Source: Lentisphaeria bacterium (lineage in GTDB: Bacteria; Verrucomicrobiota; Lentisphaeria; Oligosphaerales; Lenti-02). Taken from it: a stretch of DNA of 7,393 bases. The notes beneath the pieces are model-generated. The model did not search any database. It was not told where the DNA came from and saw only the letters and a program-made list of their open reading frames with translations. A program made the translations under genes and the position numbers. Positions 1 through 7,047 of the stretch are shown here, piece by piece; position 1 is the stretch's first letter; each line of letters opens with the position of its first letter. The DNA lies in the NCBI GenBank assembly GCA_023145395.1, contig JAGLDW010000556.1, forward strand, positions 1 through 7,393, written 5' to 3'.

Positions 1-2250
1 GGGAACATGGTCGAGTACAACTCGATCCGCAACACGATGCTCTACACGGCCGACAATGCCGGAATTGCGCTCCGGCAGCACAACGTTGCACAAGCGGTGA
101 AGGATGTGGGCAACGTGATTCGGTTCAACCGGATTCTCGACACCATCGGCTATGGCACCTACCCCCACTGCAGTCACCCGCCAAAAGGATATGGCTCGCC
201 GTTCGCCTGCTGGGGAATCTATCTCGACGGCTCGATCTGCGGAGTCACGGTCTACGGGAACATCATCGCCCGCTCTGGGTCCGGCAGCATCTATGTCCAA
301 TTCGGCGGCGGCAACACGATCGAGAACAACATCTTCGTGGAAACCGGGAAGGACGTGCCCCAGTTCAACAACGTGGTGATGTTTGGCTACTTCATGCACA
401 CGGACAAGAAAATGGAGTTCTCGCAGCTCCCGAACACGGTCCAGCGCAATGTGTTCTACTATACCGACAAGAACAGGAAGCTGTACTGCGAGGGCTTGTG
501 GGGGCACCCCGAGTGGAACCCAAAACAGGCGCTTTTCGACCACAACCTGATCTGGCACGGCGAGCTGCCCATCGAGATCGAGATGGATCCAAAACACGCC
601 TACGGCTCATTGGCTGAATGGCAGGCGGCCAGCGGGCACGACCAACACTCCGTGGTCGCGGACCCGCTGTTCCTGGATCTGGCGAAGGATGACTACCGGC
701 TGCGCCCCGAATCACCAGCCTTCGGCGTCGGCTTCAAGGACATCAACCGCGATATCGCGAAGATTGGCGCCTATGCGAGTTCGGAGCGCGCGAGCTGGCC
801 GCTGGTGGATTTGGTCCTGGAGAGGGAAGCACCGGTTGTGTTCGAGTACCGGAAGCCGCCGAGGCCGATAGTCGATGGCTTTGAGCTTGCGCCGGCGCTC
901 AGCGCGCCCGCTCGGGCTATGGTGATGGACGAAGGCAAAGCCTCCGTGGAGATCACTCGCGAAGCGGCCGCCACCGGTAGTCAGAGTCTCAAGTTTGCGG
1001 ACGCCGCAGACCTTGCACACGACTATACCCCACACATTGTCTACACGCTCAACTACCCAATCGCAACACTCCGGTTTTCCGTCGATATTATGAATTCGAA
1101 AGATGCTCCGGCGGCATGGTACATGGAGTTTCGTGACTGGCGCAAGGAGCTGTTCGTCGGCCCCACCTTTCGCGGTGCTTCCGACGGCACATTCAGCGTG
1201 GGCGGAAAGTTTGGGGAAGAAGGGAAGGCACTCGCGGTGATTCCTCCCGGAACATGGTTCACGGTGGGCATCGAGTTTGAGACCGGGCCGAATGCTCCGA
1301 AGACCTATGCCCTCACCCTCAATGTGGCCGGTCGCGCAGAGCAGGTGTTTCCCGACCTGCCATTCGTCGATGTGGCTTTCGAAAACCCCTCCTGGTTCGG
1401 AATCTGCAGTCTCAGCACCGAGGCGACTGCCTTTTTTGTGGATAATTTGGTTCTCGGACCGATGGACGCGGAGCAGATGCGGAAAGCCATGCTCTCGCCG
1501 ACGATCAGAGGACTGCCGAGTTCGCCGCGCGTCTCGGCCGAGATGCAGAATGCCGAACAGCTTGCACTGCATTGGAGCTTTGACGAGACCGGAGGCAACC
1601 GGATTGTCGATCATTCCGGAAATGGTCTGGACGGCGACTTGGCCGGGGGCACGCGAGCGCGCGGCTCCTTTGGGACCGCGCTTGTCTGCGATGGTGGCGA
1701 AACCGTGGTCGAATTGGATGACGACCCGCGTATTCAGCTGGGACAAGCCGATTTTTCCATCGCGTGCTGGATGTGTCCCACGATGCTCAGCATCGATTCG
1801 GCGCATCAACGGCGACGGTTCCTCGACAAGGGCCTCTGGCCCAAGACGTGGTGGAACGTCGATATCCTCAGCGACGGCAGGATCCGCATGGAAATGCATG
1901 ACTCGGAAAAACAGACGGGGACCACTCAATCCCAGGGTGCCATCGACGAGAATCGCTGGACGCATGTCGCCATTGTCGTCGATCGCCGAAACTCCACGAC
2001 GACGTACTACCTCAACGGCAGGCGTGACAGTGTCATTCCCCTCCCCGCCGAATTCGCTGGCAGCCTGGACACGGCGGACAAATCGCTGACCATAGGCAAT
2101 TGGCAACCCTTCATCGGGCTTCTTGGCGAACTCAGAATCTACAAGCGGGCACTGACCGGCGACGAGGTGGCGGCCCAGTACGCGAAAGACAACAAGCGAT
2201 ACACGGACACTGCGTTTCGTTCTAGCGAGAGTCTCCGCATTCCCCGCTGA
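1..2250 (+). CDS. Right-handed beta-helix protein with jelly-roll-like and LamG domains (5' end missing)
   Basis: The reading frame is open from the first base, so the gene begins left of the window; the ATG at 7 lies inside a helix rung and is unlikely to be the start. The visible 749 residues fall into three parts. Residues 1 to about 270 have the short Asn-rich rungs of pectate-lyase-like right-handed beta-helices (GNMVEYNSI, NTIENNIFVE, NTVQRNVFYY) and end with the usual closing motif of such proteins (HSVVADPLFLD, LRPESPAFGVGF, IGAY). Residues about 290-485 look like a beta-sandwich, starting DGFEL and ending FFVDNLVLGP. Residues about 521-728 are a LamG/concanavalin A-like domain (LALHWSFDETGG, DHSGNGLDG, FSIACWM, RWTHVAIVVD, YYLNGRRD, LGELRIYKRALTGDEV). 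Known for these families: beta-helix lyases or hydrolases of polysaccharides, LamG for ligand binding. Export is inferred, since the N-terminus is not visible. Catalytic residues and substrate cannot be named. Confidence 0.9.
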   Translation, partial: GNMVEYNSIRNTMLYTADNAGIALRQHNVAQAVKDVGNVIRFNRILDTIGYGTYPHCSHPPKGYGSPFACWGIYLDGSICGVTVYGNIIARSGSGSIYVQFGGGNTIENNIFVETGKDVPQFNNVVMFGYFMHTDKKMEFSQLPNTVQRNVFYYTDKNRKLYCEGLWGHPEWNPKQALFDHNLIWHGELPIEIEMDPKHAYGSLAEWQAASGHDQHSVVADPLFLDLAKDDYRLRPESPAFGVGFKDINRDIAKIGAYASSERASWPLVDLVLEREAPVVFEYRKPPRPIVDGFELAPALSAPARAMVMDEGKASVEITREAAATGSQSLKFADAADLAHDYTPHIVYTLNYPIATLRFSVDIMNSKDAPAAWYMEFRDWRKELFVGPTFRGASDGTFSVGGKFGEEGKALAVIPPGTWFTVGIEFETGPNAPKTYALTLNVAGRAEQVFPDLPFVDVAFENPSWFGICSLSTEATAFFVDNLVLGPMDAEQMRKAMLSPTIRGLPSSPRVSAEMQNAEQLALHWSFDETGGNRIVDHSGNGLDGDLAGGTRARGSFGTALVCDGGETVVELDDDPRIQLGQADFSIACWMCPTMLSIDSAHQRRRFLDKGLWPKTWWNVDILSDGRIRMEMHDSEKQTGTTQSQGAIDENRWTHVAIVVDRRNSTTTYYLNGRRDSVIPLPAEFAGSLDTADKSLTIGNWQPFIGLLGELRIYKRALTGDEVAAQYAKDNKRYTDTAFRSSESLRIPR

Positions 2251-2402
2251 AATAGCAGGACCCTCCGCTCCGAATCCACTTCTTCATCCCTCCTCTTCAT
2301 CCGTGCCCCTCATCGATTGGGAGGAGAGACGAGGAGGAGGGTAAGAGCGACCCAGCACGTAGCGGAATTCAACCGTCATCTTTCTCTGTCCTGGCGAACG
2401 TG
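2251..2402. other. Intergenic spacer after the beta-helix gene
   Basis: This AG/CT-biased spacer contains no convincing gene. An 8-base inverted pair, CCCTCCTC at 2288-2295 and GAGGAGGG at 2334-2341, is widely spaced and may be chance in purine/pyrimidine-rich sequence. No hairpin followed by a T-run is visible directly after the stop at 2250, so I cannot place a terminator for the upstream gene here. Confidence 0.5.
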
Positions 2403-2439
2403 CTCTTCTCCCGCCGAGGCACGAGGTCGGGAGCAAGAG
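2403..2439. repeat. Imperfect hairpin, first of the cluster
   Basis: CTCTTCTCCCG at 2403-2413 pairs with CGGGAGCAAGAG at 2428-2439, giving 11 base pairs with one bulged C (2434) and a 14-base loop. The right arm also overlaps a second possible pairing, AGAGG at 2436-2440 with CCTCT at 2449-2453 around an 8-base loop, so the two folds exclude each other. The stem is followed by the T-rich stretch GTTTGTTCT, which gives a weak resemblance to an intrinsic terminator on the + strand. It lies about 150 bases beyond the nearest stop codon, so a repeat-family role seems equally likely. Confidence 0.5.
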
Positions 2440-2477
2440 GTTTGTTCTCCTCTGGTTCTTTGCCCCAACGGGGCTCT

Positions 2478-2524
2478 GCATACCAGCCCAGGGCGACGCT
2501 TCGCTATGCCCTGGGCTGGTATGC
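2478..2524. repeat. Perfect 17-bp inverted repeat (REP-like hairpin)
   Basis: GCATACCAGCCCAGGGC at 2478-2494 is exactly complementary to GCCCTGGGCTGGTATGC at 2508-2524, with a 13-base loop. A small CCCC-AAC-GGGG element at 2463-2473 precedes it. The arms are symmetric and no T-run follows, so this does not look like a simple terminator. From memory, elements with an AACGGGGCT motif followed by paired CCCAGGG/CCCTGGG arms are scattered in many copies in genomes of the PVC group and are often mis-annotated as small proteins. I could not verify that here. Small open frames over this segment on both strands are therefore not called as genes. Confidence 0.75.
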
Positions 2525-2554
2525 CGACGCGCGCTGTCATTCCCTCCGGTCACT

Positions 2555-2572
2555 ACTTCACATCCGTGAAGT
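2555..2572. repeat. Perfect 7-bp hairpin with four-base loop
   Basis: ACTTCAC at 2555-2561 pairs exactly with GTGAAGT at 2566-2572 around the loop ATCC. It follows the 17-bp inverted repeat by 30 bases and seems to close the hairpin cluster that began at 2403. On its own a stem this short could be chance; its place in a row of hairpins makes it more likely to belong to the same composite repeat element. Confidence 0.45.
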
Positions 2573-2690
2573 CTGTCTCGGCAAGACCTCGGCTCAGCGC
2601 TCAAGAATCCAGTCAGTTTCCTGGACAACGAAGTAGGGATTATGCGGCGCGAAGCTGCCGAATAATCCCAGTTGAACTAGGCCATTCGGG

Positions 2691-2945
2691 GTGTCGGGGA
2701 CAATGGGAGAGTCGCGGAGTCGCGTGCGGAGGGGGGCGCCGAAGGAGCCGAATTGGGACCTTTCAAGGTGGATGGCGCATGGGTTCCCCCTCCCGGTTCG
2801 AAAGACGTTCGAGGCGGGTGCGGCGAGGCGCTTGAGCCGGGCGGCGAGACGCTTGGCCAGGTCTCCCGGCCCCGGCCCCGTCTGGAGCTGGAGCGCGTGC
2901 AGCGCCGAACCACAAGGGTCTTTGGAGTGCTGGAGGAGTGAAGCA
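2691..2945. other. GC-rich stretch with short direct repeats; possible dispersed repeat or gene remnant
   Basis: No gene is supported here, although frames are open on both strands because of high GC content. Visible structure includes a tandem GAGTCGCG pair (2709-2716 and 2717-2724) and an imperfect 21-base direct repeat (2820-2840 and 2841-2861), both copies beginning GCGGCGAG. The conceptual + strand translation has low-complexity stretches such as AARRLSRAARRLARSPGPGP and WSWSACSAEPQG. These resemble translations of dispersed intergenic repeats I associate with PVC genomes, a resemblance from memory only. The open frame running through here into position 3425 overlaps the start of the large hydrolase-like gene and is rejected as coding. 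Confidence 0.3.
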
Positions 2946-2961
2946 TTGGGAATCAGCGAGT

Positions 2962-2989
2962 CCATCGGCGATGGCTCTGTTTGCCATCG
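2962..2989. promoter_or_regulatory. Overlapping inverted repeats with two alternative hairpins
   Basis: Three copies of the CCATCG/CGATGG word occur in 28 bases. CCATC (2962-2966) can pair with GATGG (2970-2974). Alternatively CGATGGC (2969-2975) can pair with GCCATCG (2983-2989) around a 7-base TCTGTTT loop. The folds are mutually exclusive because they share the middle copy. The element lies about 100 bases before the start codon of the large hydrolase-like gene, so it could be a palindromic operator or a leader switch. The function is inferred from position and symmetry only. Confidence 0.35.
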
Positions 2990-3007
2990 GTCGCATGCGT
3001 CTCTATT

Positions 3008-3023
3008 TTGTGTCCACACACAA
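3008..3023. promoter_or_regulatory. Small inverted repeat TTGTGT-N4-ACACAA
   Basis: TTGTGT (3008-3013) and ACACAA (3018-3023) are exact inverted copies separated by CCAC. The A/T-rich half-sites stand out from the GC-rich background and sit 65-80 bases before the start codon of the large gene, where an operator would be expected. Six base pairs can occur by chance, so this is a weak call. Confidence 0.3.
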
Positions 3024-3041
3024 GCTCGTCTTTCCATGCGG

Positions 3042-3061
3042 ACGAAAAACCGTATTTTCGT
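3042..3061. promoter_or_regulatory. Inverted repeat ACGAAAA-N6-TTTTCGT in the leader of the large gene
   Basis: ACGAAAA (3042-3048) and TTTTCGT (3055-3061) are perfect inverted copies around ACCGTA. The site ends 26 bases before the start codon and just upstream of the ribosome binding site. It is the clearest operator-like palindrome here: symmetric, spaced like a dimeric regulator site, and A/T-rich in a GC-rich region. A possible -10 (TATTTT, 3053-3058) lies inside it, with a weak -35 candidate (TTTCCA, 3031-3036) 16 bases upstream. That overlap would suit repression, but the promoter itself is only a guess. Confidence 0.4.
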
Positions 3062-3070
3062 GCTGATCCC

Positions 3071-3078
3071 AGAAAGGG
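3071..3078 (+). promoter_or_regulatory. Ribosome binding site of the large hydrolase-like gene
   Basis: AGAAAGGG lies nine bases before the ATG at 3088, a normal Shine-Dalgarno spacing. Together with an in-frame TGA at 3064-3066 it fixes the start at 3088, since no longer N-terminus is possible in this frame. Confidence 0.65.
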
Positions 3079-3087
3079 TTTTCTGCC

Positions 3088-6018
3088 ATGATCTCCGCGA
3101 CGCCTCCGATTCCGCCTCCGCCCACGATGGCGCAGTGGACCTTTGTCGAGGAACTGGCCCAGCGCGAGCCGGCCCGGGTCAACTGGGCACTGGACAGCCC
3201 GGCGAACGAGTGCGCGGATCTGTCCGGCGGTGTCCGCATGAACTACGCGTTCCCCGATCCCGAGCACGTTTTGGACACGGTCCACGAGGAGATGGGGCAT
3301 TTTTTCGCGGACGTTGGTTTGGGCGAGGGCACCTACGAGATCGTGACTGCGGAGGCTCCCACGGAGCAGTTCGAGGCTTTTCGGATCAAGGTGACGCCGC
3401 AGCGCTGCGTGGTGGAAGCCGCTGACACGGAGGGGATCCGCCGCGCACTGTATTTCCTGTGTGACGAACTCCGCCGCGCGACCGCGCCTCAGCTCGCTCT
3501 CGGAATGATCGAGCGCCGACCCCATGTGCATACGCGTATCTCGCGCTGCTGCCATGGGCCCAAGAACCGACCCGGAGACTATGCCACCAAGCCGGGCATG
3601 CCCAACTCGCTCGAGCAGGTGTTCGGCACCCCGGAATACGACCGCTGGAAAGACGAGCCGGAGATGCGCGACGAGTTGTTCGACGACCGTGAGTACTTCC
3701 CGGAAGCCTACTTGGCTCGACTGGCGGCGGACGCGGTGAATGGGCTCTGGGTCACGGGCATGTTCTGGCAGCTCTGCCGGACACCAACTCTCCCTGGCTT
3801 CGGCCCGCACAGCGAGCGCCGGATGGCGCATTTGCGGCGGCTTGTGGCACGATGCGCACGCTATGGCATCAAAATCTATCTATTCTGCATTGAGCCCAGG
3901 GCAACGACTGACCGCAATATGCACGCGGAACTCCCTGCGGAGATGCTTGGGCACCTGGGCAGAATGTACTGCACCAGCACGCCACTAGGGCAACAGGCGC
4001 TCGACGAGTGCGTGCGCTTCCTCTTCAGCGAATGCCCCGGCCTGGGCGGCCTGATCAACCTCTGCATTGGCGAACGCGGAACGCATTGCCACAGCAGCTG
4101 GCTCAACCAGCCAAACACCTGCCCGCGCTGCAGCAAACGCGATCCCTACGACGTGCTCAGCGACACTCTCACGATCATGGAGAAGGCCATGCATGAGACG
4201 GCGCCCGAGGCCCAGCTCATCGCCTGGCCCTACAGTCAGTATCTCGTCTGGGGCATCGAGAAGACGCGCGACTACGCGCCCCATGTTCCCGAGGGGGTGA
4301 CGCTGATGCACAATTTCGAGTCGGCCGGAGAGTGCGAGCAGCTTGGAAAAATGCGTCGCCTCGACGACTACTGGCTGGCCTGGCCCGGTCCAAGCCAGCT
4401 TTTTCGCGACTGTGCGGAGGGCGCCCGGACGGCGGGGCGCGAGACCGGCGCCAAGATCCAGACAGGCTGCTCGTACGAGATGGCGACGGTGCCCTTCGTG
4501 CCGGTTCCGGGGAACCTTTGGCGCAAATACAGCGCCATTCGCGAGCTGGGCGTTGGCACGGTCATGCAATGCTGGCTGGTCGGCAGCTTCCCGTCGCCCA
4601 TGACCAAGGCGGGCGGGGAACTCTCTTTCGAACCATTCCCCGAAGACGAGAACGCGTTCATGCAGCATTTGGCGACCATCGACTGGCAGGGACACCAGGA
4701 CAGCGTGGGCGAGGCCTGGCGACTCTTTGGAGAAGCATATCGGAACTACCCGTTCTCGCGTATTTTCAGCTACTACTCCCCCATGAACAACGGACCGGTG
4801 TGGCCGTTGCACTTGATCCCCCGCGACATCGGTCTGCAGCCGCCGTTCCGCGCCAACCGCCCTCCCTCGGGAGACCGGATCGGCGAGTGCCTGGGAGACG
4901 CCCTGAATCTGCGGGAAGCGCTACTGCTGTGCAAGCGCATGCGGGATGGCTGGGCGACGGGCATAGCGTTGCTCGAACCGCTTCGCGCCGTCTATGCGGA
5001 CAACGCGGCGCGCCTGCGGGACATCGCCGTCTGCGAAGCCGTCGGCCTGCAAATCCGTTCCTCGCACAACATCCTGAGCTTCTATCAGCTCCGGGAGGAG
5101 CTTGCCTGGACCGAGGCACTCGCGCCCAGGCTCGAAATCCTCGAACGGATGCGGGAGCTTGTGGTCGAGGAGACACAACTCAGCGCCAGACTTCTGGAAC
5201 ATGCGGAGACAGACACACGACTTGGTTTCCAGGCGGATTCAGAATGCCATATCTACTACCCCGCCAAACTACGCTGGCGCATGGATGTGCTTGACAACCT
5301 GATCGCGGAGGAGTTCACGCAGGTGGAGCAAGCGCTCCGGGCGGGACAGGATCCGTTCGCCGCCTACACAGCCCGGGCGCCCGAGGGAGCGTTGATGCAG
5401 AGCCGATGCTGCACGGCGCCACCCAGAATGGATGGGCGGGTGGAAGGCGAGCAGTGGCTGGCCTGCGAGCCGGTTGCCGTACAGGCCTGCGAGCCATCCG
5501 CTTCGGACGCCGCAACGGAGCGCGCCACCTGCATGCGTGCCTGCTGGGACGAGGATGCGCTCTACCTTGCCTTCGTCTGCAACGAGCCCGACATGGCGAG
5601 GATACGGACGGCGGCGGCGGACGCCGAACCGGTGGCGCCCAACACGAACGACTATGTGCAGATCAGCCTCGAACCGCAGCGCCTCTGGCCAGTCCGCCGA
5701 ATCTTCGTGACCGCCTCTGGCGCGCGCCACCATTTGACCTTGGAAACGCTGCCGAACTACACTTGGGAAGCGGCCTCCCACCGCGGCGACGACTTCTGGT
5801 CCGTCACCCTCCGACTGCCGTGGGAATGGGTGTCGCCAGACGGTGTCTTCAGCGGTCGGCCCATTCGGTTGATGGCACAGCGCAATGTCCCTCTCGACGA
5901 TGGTTCCGGAGGCGCGGTGTGCCTGCGACTGCACTGGCCGTGTCTGCCTACCCTTCTGCCGCCCAGGCTGATGCAGTTCCCCGAGAATCCGTCCGATCTC
6001 GGCTGGTGCCTGCTGTAG
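3088..6018 (+). CDS. Large glycoside-hydrolase-like protein with C-terminal CBM9-like domain
   Basis: A 976-residue protein. Residues about 66-132 resemble the small alpha/beta domain preceding the barrel in GH20, GH67 and DUF4838/GH163 proteins (FRIKVTPQRCVVEAADTEGI, RRALYFLCDEL). Residues about 145-560 look like a TIM barrel: HVHTRISRCCHGP, DDREYFPEAYLARLAADAVN, RYGIKIYLFCIEPRA, GLGGLINLCIGERGTHC, a CPRC motif at residues 345-348, and AQLIAWPYSQYLVWG. Residues about 590-765 are a mostly helical domain containing DTRLGFQADSECHIYYPAKL (709-728). Residues about 778-960 match CBM9-like beta-sandwiches (RMDGRVEGEQW, ALYLAFVCNEPD, NDYVQISLEPQ, VTLRLPWEWV). Glu329 in GERG is a candidate catalytic acid, by position only. 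Start at 3088: good ribosome binding site, in-frame stop just upstream. There is no signal peptide; the N-terminus is short and proline-rich (PPIPPPP), unlike the apparently exported neighbours. Substrate and exact family are unknown; similar proteins are, from memory, common in Lentisphaerota. Confidence 0.85.
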   Translation: MISATPPIPPPPTMAQWTFVEELAQREPARVNWALDSPANECADLSGGVRMNYAFPDPEHVLDTVHEEMGHFFADVGLGEGTYEIVTAEAPTEQFEAFRIKVTPQRCVVEAADTEGIRRALYFLCDELRRATAPQLALGMIERRPHVHTRISRCCHGPKNRPGDYATKPGMPNSLEQVFGTPEYDRWKDEPEMRDELFDDREYFPEAYLARLAADAVNGLWVTGMFWQLCRTPTLPGFGPHSERRMAHLRRLVARCARYGIKIYLFCIEPRATTDRNMHAELPAEMLGHLGRMYCTSTPLGQQALDECVRFLFSECPGLGGLINLCIGERGTHCHSSWLNQPNTCPRCSKRDPYDVLSDTLTIMEKAMHETAPEAQLIAWPYSQYLVWGIEKTRDYAPHVPEGVTLMHNFESAGECEQLGKMRRLDDYWLAWPGPSQLFRDCAEGARTAGRETGAKIQTGCSYEMATVPFVPVPGNLWRKYSAIRELGVGTVMQCWLVGSFPSPMTKAGGELSFEPFPEDENAFMQHLATIDWQGHQDSVGEAWRLFGEAYRNYPFSRIFSYYSPMNNGPVWPLHLIPRDIGLQPPFRANRPPSGDRIGECLGDALNLREALLLCKRMRDGWATGIALLEPLRAVYADNAARLRDIAVCEAVGLQIRSSHNILSFYQLREELAWTEALAPRLEILERMRELVVEETQLSARLLEHAETDTRLGFQADSECHIYYPAKLRWRMDVLDNLIAEEFTQVEQALRAGQDPFAAYTARAPEGALMQSRCCTAPPRMDGRVEGEQWLACEPVAVQACEPSASDAATERATCMRACWDEDALYLAFVCNEPDMARIRTAAADAEPVAPNTNDYVQISLEPQRLWPVRRIFVTASGARHHLTLETLPNYTWEAASHRGDDFWSVTLRLPWEWVSPDGVFSGRPIRLMAQRNVPLDDGSGGAVCLRLHWPCLPTLLPPRLMQFPENPSDLGWCLL

Positions 6019-6062
6019 CCGCAGGCTCATTGGAGCACTCGAACCTGCTCAAGCTTTGCTTG

Positions 6063-7043
6063 GTGGAGGCCTGCCTCGGCCCTCACTCAATCTTCTCACA
6101 AGGGTTCCAGCAGGGGCCGGCACGGAAGCCGGGTGCCTTCCTGCTGTGCATGTGGCTGGCAGTGCCCTTGCTCGCGCTCGCCGGTGTGGCTCCCAAACTG
6201 ACAAACCCCAGCTTTTCCGACAATGGCAAGATTCCGCACGGTCGGCAAGTTGCGGGGGCAACCGCTTCCACAGCCAAGACCCAAGATCCACCGCTGAAGC
6301 CCAAGCCGTACAAGATCGGAATTGCACCCTCGCACATCACAGCGCCAACTGCACCCCTGTTCGGGAGCCACGTCGGCGAGTGGGCGGAGGTGCGCGAAAA
6401 CATCGATTTCTACAAGATCTACTCCCTGCAGGCGGTTCCTCCCAAATGGGCGTCCCAGTTGCCCGTCGATGCCTTTGCCGACACGCAGGTCGGGTTGATC
6501 ACCAATTTCCCGAATTGGCACTACACGGCGGATCACCCCGGCATGCTCGGAAGCTGGACAAAACGGACGGGCGTGCACTACCTGGATGTCCTGGAAGCCG
6601 TCCACCGCGCGACCCGGGCAAAAGGGATGGCGTTCGATTTTGTCGAAGTGGACTGTCCCTGGAACTACTATCGCGCCACGGCGAACCGGGATGATCCGTC
6701 CCGGCGCGTGGACAACGCGACCAAGTTCAAAGCACTGCAACAATGGTGCAGAGAGCGGGACATGGAGTTCTGGCTGGTGGTCAACCGCGACACCAACCCG
6801 CAAAAAGTGGCTGGCAAGGTCCAAATGGGGAACCGCCTCTTTCACGATGGCACGTTGACGTATATACGGCAGCTACGCCGAGACGGTGTGTTCCCAGACT
6901 GCTTCACCATCCAGTCCTGGTACAAACTCCCTGACAAGCATCTGCCGGAGGGGTCCGGCTACTCGTTCATGCATGCGGCTCGCGACGCCATCCGACTAAT
7001 CCGCGAGCTATTCCCGGAAAAAGACAGGACTGACGCCAGATAG
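6063..7043 (+). CDS. Putative secreted protein of unknown function, possible TIM-barrel fold
   Basis: From the GTG at 6063 the product is 326 residues. It has a signal-like segment (RK at residues 21-22, then PGAFLLCMWLAVPLLALAG), a short Pro/Thr-rich linker, and a domain from about residue 83 (YKIGIAPSHI). Alternating strand-like and amphipathic segments (IDFYKIYSLQ, VGLITNFPNW, FDFVEVDCPWNYY, MEFWLVVNRDTN, DCFTIQSWYKLPD) suggest a barrel of the kind found in sugar-active enzymes. Glu195 and Asp197 in VEVDCPW are acidic residues at the end of a strand and could be catalytic, but this is inference. The start is uncertain: the only in-frame ATG nearby (6150) would drop the positive charges before the hydrophobic stretch, while TTG 6030, TTG 6060 and GTG 6063 lack good ribosome binding sites. 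It follows the large hydrolase-like gene by 44 bases and may be in one transcript with it. I do not recognise the family by name. Confidence 0.75.
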   Translation: MEACLGPHSIFSQGFQQGPARKPGAFLLCMWLAVPLLALAGVAPKLTNPSFSDNGKIPHGRQVAGATASTAKTQDPPLKPKPYKIGIAPSHITAPTAPLFGSHVGEWAEVRENIDFYKIYSLQAVPPKWASQLPVDAFADTQVGLITNFPNWHYTADHPGMLGSWTKRTGVHYLDVLEAVHRATRAKGMAFDFVEVDCPWNYYRATANRDDPSRRVDNATKFKALQQWCRERDMEFWLVVNRDTNPQKVAGKVQMGNRLFHDGTLTYIRQLRRDGVFPDCFTIQSWYKLPDKHLPEGSGYSFMHAARDAIRLIRELFPEKDRTDAR

Positions 7044-7047
7044 ACCG

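Noticed and set aside
712..2106. 464-codon open frame on the minus strand inside the beta-helix/LamG gene
   Set aside because: It lies wholly opposite a gene with clear domain motifs, has a Cys/Arg/Gly-rich composition with no recognisable domain, and is expected from high-GC codon bias.
2317..2835. 172-codon + strand frame over the hairpin cluster
   Set aside because: It runs through the 17-bp inverted repeat and other hairpins, and reads like the translation of an extragenic repeat, not a conserved protein.
2594..3037. 147-codon minus-strand frame between the first two genes
   Set aside because: No ribosome binding site or domain was seen, and it covers the direct repeats of the GC-rich stretch; more likely repeat DNA than a gene.
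2691..3425. 244-codon + strand frame spanning the leader and start of the large gene
   Set aside because: It overlaps 338 bases of the well-supported hydrolase gene in another frame and its translation is low-complexity with no domain.
5406..6062. Upstream extension of the last gene's frame through the end of the large hydrolase gene
   Set aside because: The overlapped region encodes the CBM9-like domain in the other frame. The extension is Arg/Ala-rich with no motif, while a signal-like segment only appears near 6120.
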